DNA of 64,000 bases from Clostridium swellfunianum. Lineage in GTDB: Bacteria; Bacillota; Clostridia; Clostridiales; Clostridiaceae. The position numbers and the translations under genes are program-made. Positions 1-10,500 of the stretch are shown here, piece after piece (positions within the stretch are counted from its first letter, which is position 1; every line of letters begins with the position of its first letter). The DNA lies in NCBI RefSeq assembly GCF_023656515.1, contig NZ_JAMOFV010000006.1, forward strand, positions 520,025 through 584,024, read 5' to 3'. The notes under the pieces were generated by a model that saw nothing but the letters and a program-made list of their open reading frames with translations, made no database searches and was not told the DNA's origin.

Positions 1-1326
1 AATTACCCGGAAGCAGCCACTTACAATTTAAGCGAGACTAAGGAAGAGATGTTAAGGGATGCAGTTAAGGCAGGTATTATGTATGACCAAACCTTAAACG
101 AAGACGTCCGTTCTTTAAGATCAACCATACTATATGGCTTAAAAGGTGTAAGTGCCTATGGACACCAAGCGAGGTTTATTGGCTTTTCAAGCGATAAGGT
201 TGATAACTTCTACTTTTTAGGATTAGAAGCAACCACAGATGATTCTTTATCTGTTGAGCAGTTAATAGACGTAACTATGAAGGTAGGAAATGCAAGCGTG
301 GAGGTTATGCAAACTTTAGATAAAGCAAATACTACTACATACAGTAATCCATCGCCTCAAAAGGTAAATGTTAATGTTAAAAAAGGACCCTTTATTATAA
401 TATCAGGCCATGACTTAAGAGACTTAGAAATGCTTTTGCAGCAAACAGAGGGCAAGGGTATCAACATCTACACCCACGGAGAAATGCTCCCATCACATGG
501 TTATCCTGAACTTAAGAAGTATAAGCACCTTGTTGGAAACTTTGGTTCAGCATGGCAAAATCAACAAAAGGAATTTGCCAATATACCAGGTTGTATATTA
601 ATGACAACAAATTGTATGATGAAGCCAAAGGATTCTTATAAGGATAGGATATACTCAACCAATGTGGTAGGCTGGGATGGAGTACAGCATATCAAAACAT
701 TAGAAGATGGAACAAAAGATTTTTCTGAGATGATAAATAAAGCTCTTGAGCTTGGTGGTTTTGAAGCTGACGAAGAAGTGAAAGAGATACTTGTAGGTTT
801 TGGTCATCATGCAACTCTATCCAATGCAGAAGCTATAGTAAATGCAGTGAAGGAGGGAAAGATAAGACACTTCTTCTTAATAGGAGGCTGCGATGGTGCA
901 AAGCCTGGAAGAAATTATTATACTGAGTTTGCAGAAATTGTTCCAGAGGATTGTGTGATTCTAACTTTAGCCTGCGGAAAGTATAGATTCAATAAACTAA
1001 ACTTTGGTACAGTTGCAGGCCTGCCAAGACTTCTAGACGTTGGACAATGCAATGATGCTTATTCAGCAGTTAGAATAGCTACTGCACTTGCAGATGCCTT
1101 CAATACTGATGTGAATTCACTGCCTCTTACAATTGTTCTATCCTGGTACGAGCAAAAGGCAGTTGCAGATTTGCTTGCATTATTATCCTTAGGAATTAAA
1201 GGAATGTATCTAGGACCTAGCTTGCCGGCTTTCCTTTCTCCAAATGTGCTTCAATACTTGATAGACAATTTTGACTTAAAGCCAATAAGCAATGCACAGA
1301 GTGACTTGGAGGAATCACTAAGGTAA
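1..1326 (+). CDS. hcp: Hydroxylamine reductase / hybrid-cluster protein, 3' part
   Basis: The reading frame is open from the first base of the window, so this is the C-terminal 441 residues of a protein that is usually about 550 residues. The N-terminal cysteines of the cubane cluster lie upstream, outside the window. Cysteine and glutamate ligands of the hybrid [4Fe-2O-2S] cluster are visible in the motifs GGCDGAKPGRNYY, LACGKYRFN, VGQCNDAYSA and WYEQKAVADLL. The family reduces hydroxylamine or NO in the cytoplasm and is typical of anaerobes facing nitrosative stress. The stop at 1326 is followed by a long fold-back repeat, so the gene is probably the end of its transcript. The family assignment is firm; the physiological substrate is known only from the family. 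Confidence 0.95.
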   Translation, partial: NYPEAATYNLSETKEEMLRDAVKAGIMYDQTLNEDVRSLRSTILYGLKGVSAYGHQARFIGFSSDKVDNFYFLGLEATTDDSLSVEQLIDVTMKVGNASVEVMQTLDKANTTTYSNPSPQKVNVNVKKGPFIIISGHDLRDLEMLLQQTEGKGINIYTHGEMLPSHGYPELKKYKHLVGNFGSAWQNQQKEFANIPGCILMTTNCMMKPKDSYKDRIYSTNVVGWDGVQHIKTLEDGTKDFSEMINKALELGGFEADEEVKEILVGFGHHATLSNAEAIVNAVKEGKIRHFFLIGGCDGAKPGRNYYTEFAEIVPEDCVILTLACGKYRFNKLNFGTVAGLPRLLDVGQCNDAYSAVRIATALADAFNTDVNSLPLTIVLSWYEQKAVADLLALLSLGIKGMYLGPSLPAFLSPNVLQYLIDNFDLKPISNAQSDLEESLR

Positions 1327-1376
1327 GTATATAAGCTTTTAATGGGGGATGTCCCAAAATATGTTGGTACAAAAGC

Positions 1377-1580
1377 AGCTGAAATATATAAAATATGCTG
1401 TATGAGCATTTAGCGAAGCCTAGAAGGACTTAGCGAAAGAAAAGCCACAAACCTTAGTGTTGTTCGTTTGTTTGAGGTACGAGTTTTACGAAAACACTTG
1501 GTTTGTGGCTTTTCTGAGCTTAGAGCTTCTTGCACAGCGGTCAGCTCATTAAGCATCTTTTATATATTTCGGTGGTAATT
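1377..1580. repeat. Fold-back element R1 (long imperfect hairpin)
   Basis: The stretch between hcp and the MATE gene folds back on itself almost end to end. The outer arms are 1381-1407 and 1544-1570 (GAAATATATAAAA.ATGCT, ATGAGC). The middle arms centre on TAGAAG..CTTAGC and GCTTAG..CTTCT. The inner arms are 1438-1460 and 1493-1515 (AGAAAAGCCACAAACC / GGTTTGTGGCTTTTCT). The outer arm is nearly identical to that of the hairpin at 23469-23531, so this looks like a member of a repeat family carrying about 140 bp of extra nested palindrome. No protein is encoded. It may also end transcription of the two convergent genes. Confidence 0.8.
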
Positions 1581-1622
1581 TTATGCTAAACTATATTTTG
1601 ATGCAGCCCCTTTTAAACATTT

Positions 1623-2972
1623 CTAAACCTTTTGTTCAAGCCTTTTGAATCTCTTCTTGAATAAGAACATTAGAAGAGTCCCATCAAAAATCCACTGTAC
1701 AGCAGTTATCCACCACACATATACAACGGAAACCTTTAGTATAAATACAAGGTAGTACATAAGAGGCAGCCTTACAATCCAACTTGAGATTAGAGAAACA
1801 CTAAAAGGAGTTTTTGTGTCTCCGGCACCCTTAAGCGCTCCACCAAATATCATTGACAAGGCCATGAATGGTTGCTCTATTGAGGCAACCATTAGGCACA
1901 AGGCTCCTAAGCGTATAACTTCTGCTTCATTGCTATTTATGAAAAGATTGATTAAGGTGTTTGGAAGCAGAAGAAATAATAATGAGCAAAGGGTCATAAT
2001 ACCAGTTCCAAGAATAGTACAAGTGTATGCATATTCTTCAGCAGCTTTGTAGTTTTCTTCTCCTATCTTATGTCCAACCAAGGTGGTTGCTGCAACAGCA
2101 AAGCCCCAGCCTGGCATAAAAGATATTGACTCTATGGTTGTTGTAATTTGATTTGCAGCAAAAGCTATGGTTCCAAGATACATTATAAAAAAAGTGCTTA
2201 ACAGCCTGCTAACACTAAAGGAAGCTTCCTGCAGGGACGAAGGTATAGAAAGCTTTAATAGTGCTGTCAATTCCTTAAGGTTAAAATTGTGTATGTACTT
2301 AATTCTAAGTTTAATTTCTGATTTCTTAATGATATATATAAGCAGAATTACAAAGCCTGCAATTTGAGAAGCAGCAGTAGCTATAGCTGCGCCTCTTATA
2401 CCCATTTCAGGGAAACCAAATCTGCCGAAGATTAGTATCCAATCCCAAACTATATTTATTACATTTACAACTACTGAAACATAAAGAGGGGTTTTTGTGT
2501 TTCCATAGCCTCTTAAAACAGCGCTAAATATATTTGCAATCATATTGAAAAAAACTCCAATAGAAACTATTCGCATATAGATGACTCCATATTGAATAAC
2601 CTCGTCAGTAGCACCAGCTAAAGCTAATATGTTTTTGCTGAAGGCAAAAAGAACAAAGGCTATTAAAAAGGAGACAAAAGTACCTATCGAAACTCCCAAG
2701 GTGGCATATTCTTCAGCAAGAGCAAACCTCTTAGCTCCCACATTTCTAGCAACAAGCGAAGTAACACCTACGGACACACCTACTGAAATAAATATACCTG
2801 TCAAAGTGTAGGTTATTTCAGAACTTAGACCTACGGTGCTGACAGCAACATTTCCTCCGTATTTTCCAACCATCATAGTATCAAAAACCCATATCATCAT
2901 ATATAGTGTCATCTCTCCAACAGCGGGCAGAGCAAGAGACAGCACTTCTTTAACTGTTGTTTTTCTAAGCAT
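1623..2972 (-). CDS. MATE family multidrug/Na+ efflux transporter
   Basis: A 449-residue integral membrane protein with about 12 hydrophobic segments in two homologous halves, the usual size and shape of MATE exporters. The N-terminus (LSLALPAVGEMTLYMMIWVFDTMMVG) and the repeated half near residue 240 (LLKLSIPSSLQEASFS) match the family's paired MatE domains. Members export cationic drugs or metabolites in exchange for Na+ or H+; the substrate here cannot be read from sequence. It is convergent with hcp and stands alone, with a possible ribosome-binding site (AAAGGAT) before the ATG. Confidence 0.92.
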   Translation of the reverse strand: MLRKTTVKEVLSLALPAVGEMTLYMMIWVFDTMMVGKYGGNVAVSTVGLSSEITYTLTGIFISVGVSVGVTSLVARNVGAKRFALAEEYATLGVSIGTFVSFLIAFVLFAFSKNILALAGATDEVIQYGVIYMRIVSIGVFFNMIANIFSAVLRGYGNTKTPLYVSVVVNVINIVWDWILIFGRFGFPEMGIRGAAIATAASQIAGFVILLIYIIKKSEIKLRIKYIHNFNLKELTALLKLSIPSSLQEASFSVSRLLSTFFIMYLGTIAFAANQITTTIESISFMPGWGFAVAATTLVGHKIGEENYKAAEEYAYTCTILGTGIMTLCSLLFLLLPNTLINLFINSNEAEVIRLGALCLMVASIEQPFMALSMIFGGALKGAGDTKTPFSVSLISSWIVRLPLMYYLVFILKVSVVYVWWITAVQWIFDGTLLMFLFKKRFKRLEQKV

Positions 2973-3308
2973 AAAAATATCCTTTCAATCATAAATTTAT
3001 ATTTACAATATTAACCTATGTGAAGTTATAAAACAACTATATATAGTGTATTGGAACTTTTGCATTAAATATAATATAGTAAAATATTTGTCGACATTTG
3101 TTTAAATTTTGTGTAATACTGTGATAATATATAAATATAAAAACTTATTTCAAGGTAAATGAGTTATTTAGCTAGAAAAAACTTTCTTCTGGGAAGATTT
3201 AAAAAGCATGAAAAGGAAATATGAGGCGCTTTTTAATAAATGGAGTTAGTTTGGGAAAAATAAATTAAGTGACTATTAAAGATAAGATAGTGAAGGACGG
3301 TAGAAAAT
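2973..3308. other. Divergent intergenic region, MATE / cheX
   Basis: About 336 bases of AT-rich DNA between two divergently transcribed genes. It must hold both promoters. Several TATAAT-like hexamers are present (for example around 3070 and 3126), but none has a convincing -35 partner. No gene or strong hairpin was seen. Confidence 0.5.
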
Positions 3309-3767
3309 ATGAAAGCAGAATATTTGAATCCCTTCTTAAAAGCCTTTGATAATGTAGTAGAGCAAGTTATAAATATAAAAGCTGAAAGAGGGAACCTTTT
3401 TATAAAAGAGGGCAGTGTTAAATCGGGCGAGGTAGTTATAAACATAGGTGTTACGGGTGACTTAACTGGAAGTGTAATACTTAATATGAGTGAGTGTGCA
3501 GCAAAGTTTGTCGCTTCAAAAATGATGTTTGGAATGGAAGTTAAAGAACTTGATGATATGGCAAAGAGTGCTATCTCTGAGCTTGGAAATATGATAGCAG
3601 GTAACTCAGCAGGCTTTTTCATGGAAATGGGAAAAAATATTAATATTACCCCTCCAAGCATGTATACTGGCAGCAATATGACTGTGTATGCTTACAAAGG
3701 CAAGACACTTTGTGTACCAATGAAAATTGAAGATCAAGTTGTAGAAATAGATATATCACTTTATTAA
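3309..3767 (+). CDS. cheX: CheX-type chemotaxis phosphatase
   Basis: A 152-residue protein with the CheX/CheC-family signature ExxN in AISELGNMIAGNSAG (about residues 93-105), preceded by a beta-strand segment with GDLTGSVILNM. CheX proteins are cytoplasmic phosphatases that remove phosphate from CheY-P and so reset the flagellar switch; one ExxN motif is typical. No other chemotaxis gene is nearby, so this is an orphan copy, as is common in clostridia. The start follows a weak GAAGGACGG ribosome-binding site. It is convergent with the M16 peptidase gene, with a shared terminator between them. Confidence 0.88.
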   Translation: MKAEYLNPFLKAFDNVVEQVINIKAERGNLFIKEGSVKSGEVVINIGVTGDLTGSVILNMSECAAKFVASKMMFGMEVKELDDMAKSAISELGNMIAGNSAGFFMEMGKNINITPPSMYTGSNMTVYAYKGKTLCVPMKIEDQVVEIDISLY

Positions 3768-3781
3768 TTTGCTGTTGTATT

Positions 3782-3817
3782 AAAAAGTCTGAAGCTGTTT
3801 TAAGCTCCAGACTTTTG
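3782..3817. terminator. Bidirectional intrinsic terminator, cheX / M16 peptidase
   Basis: Inverted repeat AAAAGTCTGAAGCT / AAGCTCCAGACTTTT around a 5-base loop, with a T-run on each strand. It lies between two convergent stop codons. Confidence 0.85.
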
Positions 3818-3819
3818 GT

Positions 3820-6747
3820 TTATTCAAATATATTCATTGTGCTGCCAAACAAATCTTTGCTGGCTTTGATTTTTTCTTCGCTTCCAAGCACGCAGAAGTA
3901 GTTTTGTTTCATACCTTCCGAAATTACCGGTGCAAGTTTTCTTATTGCTTCCTTATTAGTGCTTAAAATTTCATTTCTTTCCTTCTGTACTGATTCATGC
4001 TTTATATTTCTAATATAGTATTCATCAGATACAATACCCTTCATTGCAGGGCTTAAAGGAGAATCTACCTCGCTTATTGTTCCGATTATATATTTAGTCA
4101 TTTCACGAGTATCAGCATCAAAGTTTTGAACAAAATCTGCTGCCTTGTCATAGGCAACAAGAGTTTCAGAAAGATTAGGATCGCGGTAGGAAGTAAATAC
4201 TGTGTTTCCACCCCATTGGAAGTTTGAGAAAGCACCGTAAGCACCACCTTGAACTCTAACTCTGTTCCATAGATAATCAAAGCCAACTATAGTTTTTAAC
4301 ACTTGAAGAGTTCCTGTATAGTTATAGCCTAAGTCTCTAAAGTTAAAGGCTTTTGCTACATATTGAACCTTTGAAGAGGTCATTAGACCTTCGTTTAAAG
4401 CTTTAGCTTCAAAGCTGTACTTGTTTTGCTCAGGCTTTTGGTCGCCTAATCTATCATATAAAGCTGTAAAGCTTTGCTCAAAGTCTCTATAATCCTTCTC
4501 ATCACCGGTAAAGCTTAGCAAAACAATTTCTTTGTTAAATATAAGCTTTGATAAAAGTTTGAAGCTCTCAACTATTTCGTTAAAACGAGCATCAAAATTA
4601 TTATCTAAATCAGCAATAAACTTATAGAAGGATAAGCCTATAAGAGTTTCCTCATATTTAGCAATTGGTGAGAAATAAGAACTTGCACGTTTTGCAGCAA
4701 CAGTATGACCCCTTTGTAGCATTCTCATTTCCATACGAGACTTCATTTCTTGAAGTATTTCCTTTATGCGCTTTTTATCTTCATAAACTGTACTGCTTAG
4801 TATTTCGCCTATTATCTCCATTAAATCAGGAAGCTTTTTAACTAAAGCTTTTGCTCTAACAGAGAATTTTGGATAGAATATTTCGCTGCTTCCGCATTCT
4901 GCAAAAGCTTCTCCGGAGAAGCGTATTCCACCTGTATTAATATTTATAATGTTTGAAAGTTCTTCATAGCCGTATTTTTCTGTACCTATCTTTCCAAGTA
5001 CAGAAGATAGAAGGCTGATGTACGGAAGTTTGTCTTGAGGCACTACTGTGCTGTCAAAATACATATTTACATAAGCTATACCGCTAGTGAATATAGGATG
5101 AACAAGAGTTTTTAATCCCTTTATAGATTTTTCCTCAAGTGGAAGCTCCTCAGATTTAGGATCGATATCCTCTAAAGAAAGCAGAGGGATTTTTTCTAAG
5201 GTTGCTTGAGAATCTGGTGTTTCTTGTCTTACCTTAAGCTTTGCGGTGTTATCTATTATCTTATTTAATTCAGCTTCTGATAAGCTAGCTTTGTAGTCAG
5301 CAAGCTTCTTTTTAAGTTCTTCAGCCTTTTGCTCCCCTAAGCCTTTTTTAGGATTAACTACAACTAGAGAGCTGTGAGTATTGTTTAATAAATACTGCTC
5401 AATTAGCTTTTCGAAATAATTTGAAGTCAAGGCTGTTTTAACCTTTGCTAATGCTTCTTCATACTCTAGGTGAAGCACTGGATTTTCTCCATAAAGCCAG
5501 CTGTCCATGCACTTGATTCCATAAACTAGACCCTTTGGATAGCCGTCAAATTCAGATTCTCTAAGCTGGAATTCCTTAATGTTTATAGAGGATTCTACAA
5601 GCTTTTTATCAATTCCTTTTTCTACTAAGCCTTTAAGAGTATCAAAAACTACCTTTTTAAATTCTTCTATTTTGCTTTCACTGGAGTTCTTAACTACAAC
5701 GCTGAAGGTTGGCTGCAGTACACTGTTGTCAAAGGAACCGAACACATCCTTACCTAAGTTAGCATCAATAAGAGCCTTTTTAAGCGGTGCAGCAGGGGTT
5801 TCAAGAAGCAAGTGCTCTAGTATGTCAAAGGCATAGTAAAGCTCGTTGTTTGTTGCGTCTCCCACTATAAAGTTTAGGCTTAGGAAGGCCTTATCCTCTT
5901 CCTTTTCATTTTCTGAAATAGGATAATCTAAAACAACTTTTCTTACCTCATTAAAAGGCTTCTGATAAGGTATTTCGGATTCAATCTGGATCCTGTCAAA
6001 GTCTTTTAAGTATTCACTATCTATAAAGCTTAACTGCTCAAGTATGTCCATGTCTCCATATAGGAAGATATAGCTGTTTGATGGATGATAATATTTTTTA
6101 TGGAAGGACAGGAATTGTTCTTGAGTTAAATCTGGAATTACCTCAGGATCTCCGCCAGATTCAAAACCATAAGGCGTATCAGGAAACAAAGATTCCTGAA
6201 CCTTTCTCATAAGTATAGATTCAGGTGAAGAAAATGCACCTTTCATCTCGTTGTATACAACGCCTTTATAGGTTAATTCGCTATCTTTATCGTCAAGTTC
6301 ATAATGCCAGCCCTCCTGCATTAATATTTCAGGAGTCTTATAAATGTTAGGATATAAAACCGCATCCAGATAAACGTCCATAAGGTTTCTAAAGTCCTTA
6401 TTGTTTCTGCTGGCTACAGGATACATTGTCTTGTCTGAGAAAGTCATTGCGTTTAAGAAGGTATTAAGCGAACCCTTTATAAGCTCTACAAAAGGCTCCT
6501 TAGAAGGAAATTTTCTTGAACCGCAAAGCACAGAGTGCTCCAGTATATGAGGAAGTCCTGTGCTGTCCTCTGGAGGTGTTCTAAAGCTTATAGAGAAAAC
6601 TTTATTGTCGTCTTCATTTTGAAGATAAAATAATCTAGCCCCGCTTTTTTCATGCTCGAATAAACTTGCAGTAGAGTTGATTTCATCAATATGCTTTTGC
6701 TCTAAAAGCTTGAAGCCATGATAAACTTTCGATGTTTCAAGTTTCAT
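3820..6747 (-). CDS. M16C metallopeptidase, presequence-protease (PreP) type
   Basis: A 975-residue peptidase with the inverted zinc motif HxxEH (LPHILEHSVLCGS, near residue 55) followed by the downstream acidic ligand region (YNEMKGAF, about residue 170). The four-domain length and the M16C-associated middle region match PreP/Cym1-like insulinase peptidases, which degrade short peptides inside a closed chamber. An upstream in-frame ATG at 6780 exists, but AAAGGAGCT sits 6-8 bases before the ATG at 6747, so the shorter form is preferred. There is no signal peptide, so the enzyme is probably cytoplasmic. The gene is monocistronic, with long fold-back elements upstream. Confidence 0.93.
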   Translation of the reverse strand: MKLETSKVYHGFKLLEQKHIDEINSTASLFEHEKSGARLFYLQNEDDNKVFSISFRTPPEDSTGLPHILEHSVLCGSRKFPSKEPFVELIKGSLNTFLNAMTFSDKTMYPVASRNNKDFRNLMDVYLDAVLYPNIYKTPEILMQEGWHYELDDKDSELTYKGVVYNEMKGAFSSPESILMRKVQESLFPDTPYGFESGGDPEVIPDLTQEQFLSFHKKYYHPSNSYIFLYGDMDILEQLSFIDSEYLKDFDRIQIESEIPYQKPFNEVRKVVLDYPISENEKEEDKAFLSLNFIVGDATNNELYYAFDILEHLLLETPAAPLKKALIDANLGKDVFGSFDNSVLQPTFSVVVKNSSESKIEEFKKVVFDTLKGLVEKGIDKKLVESSINIKEFQLRESEFDGYPKGLVYGIKCMDSWLYGENPVLHLEYEEALAKVKTALTSNYFEKLIEQYLLNNTHSSLVVVNPKKGLGEQKAEELKKKLADYKASLSEAELNKIIDNTAKLKVRQETPDSQATLEKIPLLSLEDIDPKSEELPLEEKSIKGLKTLVHPIFTSGIAYVNMYFDSTVVPQDKLPYISLLSSVLGKIGTEKYGYEELSNIININTGGIRFSGEAFAECGSSEIFYPKFSVRAKALVKKLPDLMEIIGEILSSTVYEDKKRIKEILQEMKSRMEMRMLQRGHTVAAKRASSYFSPIAKYEETLIGLSFYKFIADLDNNFDARFNEIVESFKLLSKLIFNKEIVLLSFTGDEKDYRDFEQSFTALYDRLGDQKPEQNKYSFEAKALNEGLMTSSKVQYVAKAFNFRDLGYNYTGTLQVLKTIVGFDYLWNRVRVQGGAYGAFSNFQWGGNTVFTSYRDPNLSETLVAYDKAADFVQNFDADTREMTKYIIGTISEVDSPLSPAMKGIVSDEYYIRNIKHESVQKERNEILSTNKEAIRKLAPVISEGMKQNYFCVLGSEEKIKASKDLFGSTMNIFE

Positions 6748-6870
6748 ATAAAATAGCTCCTTTCTAAATTGCATTACCACATAAATTTATATTGTCCAAA
6801 TTATGGGGCAATTATTATATATTCTATTTGCGGTAAAAAATTCCTCTAATCTTTGCTAATAAATTAGTCT

Positions 6871-7152
6871 ATGTTTTAAAATAGTGTTGATTTATAGAGG
6901 GGCAATTTCATCTAGGAAGTCGTTCGCTGCAACAAGAAAGTCTAAGCTTTCCTTTGTTTTGAAGTCCTAACCCTTCTGAATTCCTTATACTGTGCGTAAC
7001 GATTATTAATCGTTACGTACTCTAAACTCGCTACGCTTAAACAATAGAGTGGTCTTAACGGACTTCAAAAGTCGTCAAGCTAAGACTTTCTAAGTTTCGC
7101 TCAATGACTTCTACGATGAAATTGCCCCTCTATATCAACACTATTTTAAAAC
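6871..7152. repeat. Fold-back element R2 with ~46-bp terminal inverted repeats
   Basis: The ends are near-perfect inverted repeats: GTTTTAAAATAGTGTTGAT.. on the left, mirrored on the right by ..ATCAACACTATTTTAAAAC, continuing through GAGGGGCAATTTCATC and a GAAGTC block. Further nested arms (GAAAGTCTAAGCTT / AAGCTAAGACTTTC and TTTTGAAGTCC / GGACTTCAAAA) make the whole ~280 bp one long hairpin, with GTAACGATTATTAATCGTTAC near its tip. No open reading frame of note. It resembles a non-autonomous MITE-like element, but no transposase or target duplication was identified. Confidence 0.85.
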
Positions 7153-7157
7153 AGGCG

Positions 7158-7495
7158 TAAGTTTTGCAAAAGGCTATGTTAAGAGTACTGCTGAAGTAAG
7201 CAGGTGCTGTGATACCGTAGAAAGCATTGAAACAAACATTTATAAGACTTAACTTCTTTTATAGGAAGATGCGTTAAGAATCCATATTGGTGAAAAGTCT
7301 AAATGACTTTTCACGGGCATGTTTAGCCTGTGGGAACAGGCTGCGCTAAACTGCCCCGACAGAAGCGAAGCAAGTTTATTGGATTTAGCAGCTTCCTATA
7401 AAAGAAGTTTTAGTCTTATATGTGCAGTTGAAGCTTTCCTAGGTATCACAGCACCTGCGTAACTAGAGCAGTACTCTTTAACTTAGCCTAAAAGA
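7158..7495. repeat. Fold-back element R3 with ~50-bp terminal inverted repeats
   Basis: A second element directly abutting R2. Outer arms: TTAAGAGTACTGCT..GCAGGTGCTGTGATACC, mirrored by GGTATCACAGCACCTGC..AGCAGTACTCTTTAA. Inner arms: ATAAGACTTAACTTCTTTTATAGGAAG, mirrored at 7390-7420. At the tip are two successive hairpins, GTGAAAAGTC-TAAAT-GACTTTTCAC (7290-7314) and GGGCATGTTTAGCC..CTAAACTGCCCC (7315-7358). Non-coding. Together R2 and R3 fill the 850-base gap before the helicase gene. Confidence 0.85.
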
Positions 7496-7597
7496 TATAC
7501 ACTTCTTTAATAAATTATTGTTTTATTGTGTTGAGTTTTTGTATACAATATAAGTTACGGGTATTTTTCTGCTTTAAAGCTGAAAGGATGAAATTTT

Positions 7598-10500
7598 ATG
7601 TTTGAAATAGATGAACAGAACCTTAAAGGTAGCTGTGGAAATGTGATATTTGCAAGGGGACTTGATATGTACCTTAGAAATAAGGTGAGAAGGGTAGATG
7701 TAGAGATAGAAAGTGATGGAGAAGGTGCGGACAATGTTTTATCGCTGAATTCTTTGGTTGAATCTTCTTTTGGCAGAGATAATTACGAGGTTGAGGTTGA
7801 AATAAATGATAGGACCAGAAGAATCAAGTACTCCTGCGACTGTGAATATGCTCAAAGTTCGGAGCAAATGTGCAAGCATACAGTTGCAGTGCTTTTAAAG
7901 TGGAAAAGAGAAAAAGAAAGCATTATGAGAAGGAATGATTTTTTCACTAGTGCACGGACCAATCAGTTTATTGAGTACATGAAAAGTATTATGGCTAATA
8001 GCCATAGCAATCACAAAGAACTCAATATGGAAGTGAAGTATGAGCTTGATACCTTTGGTAAAAAGCACTCTATTGAGCTTAAAATAGGTGAAGAAAGAAG
8101 CTATGTAGTTAAGAATATGAGAAGCTTTCTACAGTCTATAACCAATGATGAAGAGCTTGAATTTGGTAAGAATTTTGCCTTTGACCCAAGGCTTCACGAT
8201 TTTAATGAGATTGATAAGAAAATTATAGAATTGCTTATGGAAATATATGAGATAGATAAAAGTATAGCAGCTAACAATGGTGGTTTTGGCTTTCATTATG
8301 GAAGCTCAAGCGGTATTTTCTCAGGTAAGAAGGTTTACTTAACAGAATTACAAGCAAAAAGATTTTTTGATATTGTAAAGCATAGAAGCTTTGATGCAGA
8401 AATTAAAGGCGAAACACTAAGAGAAATATATATACTAGAACAAGACCTGCCGTTAGAGTTTGACTTGAAGCTTAAAAAAGACACTTTAGTAATTGAGCCA
8501 GGGAAAGAGATACCCCTGCCAATTACTGATGATGGAGCCTACTTTTTTTACAGAAACAATATTTATCATCCAAGCAGCCAGCAATCAAAGCTTTATTTAC
8601 CCTTCTATAATGAGTTGATAAAGTCTAAAAATAGAACAATTGTGTTTTCAAAGCAGGATATTGATAAGGCAGCTTCTTATGTAATACCAACCATGAAAGC
8701 TATAAGTAAAAAGATAAATTTAGATAAAAAGCTTGAAGACAGATTTTTAGAGGAACCTTTAAAAATAGTTGCGTACCTTGATAAAGAAAATGAAGGAATA
8801 TCCGCCAGCGTGGCTTTTGAGTATGGAAACCATCAAATAAATCCTGTAAGCGAGAAGGATACAATTGAGGATGGCAGGGTTCTTATAAGGGATATGCAGA
8901 AGGAACTGCAATTTATAGGTCTTATTAAGTCTATGGGCTTTTATGAAGATAGACCTAAATTTACTTTAACAAGCGAAGAAGCGTTATTGGATTTTATGTC
9001 AGAGGGAATTGGCAAGCTTCAGGAACTAGCTGATGTTTATTATTCTGAAAGTTTTAAAGGAATTAAGATATATAGCTCTGCTAATATAAAATCCAGTATA
9101 AAACTAAATGATGAGGATTTGCTGGAGTTTTCTTTTAATATAGAAGGGATTGATAGAAGCGAACTTAAAGAGGTTTTAAGTGCAATAAAACAAAAGAAAA
9201 AGTATTTTAAGCTTAGAAAAGGCGGGTTTGTTGCGCTTCAAAGCAAGGAGCTTCAGGATATTGGAAACATGGTGGAGTTTCTCGATATTAAAGAATCCGA
9301 CTTAGAAAAGGACCAAATAATATTATCTAAGTATAATGCTCTATATATTGATCAAAATTTAAAGAGCAATAATATAACTTATGTTGAAAGAAATAAAAAA
9401 TTTAGAGAGCTTGTTAATAATATAAGGGAAGTTCAGGAGCTTGATTTTAAAGTTCCAGAGCATCTTGAAGATGTCATGAGAGGCTATCAGAAGTTTGGCT
9501 TTAAGTGGCTTAAGACCTTGGCAAGCTGCGGCTTTGGAGGCATATTAGCAGATGAAATGGGACTTGGAAAAACCCTTCAAACTATAGCTTTTATTGAAGC
9601 TGATATTATTGAAAGTGGAAGTAATAAAAAACCGTCCATGGTAGTTGCACCAAGCTCATTAGTTTACAACTGGAAAAGCGAAATTGAAAAATTTGCACCA
9701 AGCCTTAAAACTTTAGTTGTGTCAGGCTCGAAGGATGAAAGAGAAGAAAAAAGAAAAGAGATTGAAGAGGCTGACGTAGTTATAACTTCTTACCCTTTAA
9801 TAAGAAGGGATATAGAGGAATATAAGGAAATAAGCTTTAGATACTGCATATTAGATGAAGCTCAACAGATTAAAAATCCTACTTCCATAAATGCTCAATC
9901 TGTTAAAGAAATAAAGGCAGAAGGGTATTTTGCTTTAACTGGTACACCTATAGAAAATACTTTGACAGAGCTTTGGTCTATTTTTGATTTTTTAATGCCG
10001 GGTTATTTGCTTTCTCATGGGAAGTTTCTTAAAAAATATGAAACTCCTATTGTGAAAAATAAGGATATGATAGCACTAGAGCAGCTTAATAAACATGTTA
10101 AGCCTTTTATACTAAGAAGGCTTAAAAAGGATGTTGTAAAAGAGCTACCACCGAAAATAGAACATAAGCTTATTGTTGAGATGACCGAAGAACAGAAAAA
10201 GCTTTATGCAGCTTATATTGCTGAAGCAAAATCTGAAATTGACAGTGAGATAAGAGAGAAGGGCTTTAACAAAAGCAAGATAAAAATACTATCTACTCTA
10301 ACAAGATTAAGACAGATTTGCTGCGATCCATCTGTTTTTGTTGAAAACTATCAGGGTGAAAGCGGCAAGCTTGAGGCTCTTGATAATATACTAGAGGAAA
10401 CTATAAACGAAGGTCATAGAATACTTTTATTTTCACAGTTCACTACAGTGCTTAAAAATATTGCAAAGAGACTTGATAATAACAATGTTGACTACATGTA

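Noticed and set aside
3233-3676. 147-codon minus-strand ORF over cheX
   Set aside because: It is antisense to a clear CheX with ExxN motif, has no ribosome-binding site and shows no family features.
6871-7495. R2/R3 as insertion sequences
   Set aside because: No transposase ORF on either strand and no target duplication could be recognised, so they are reported only as fold-back repeats.
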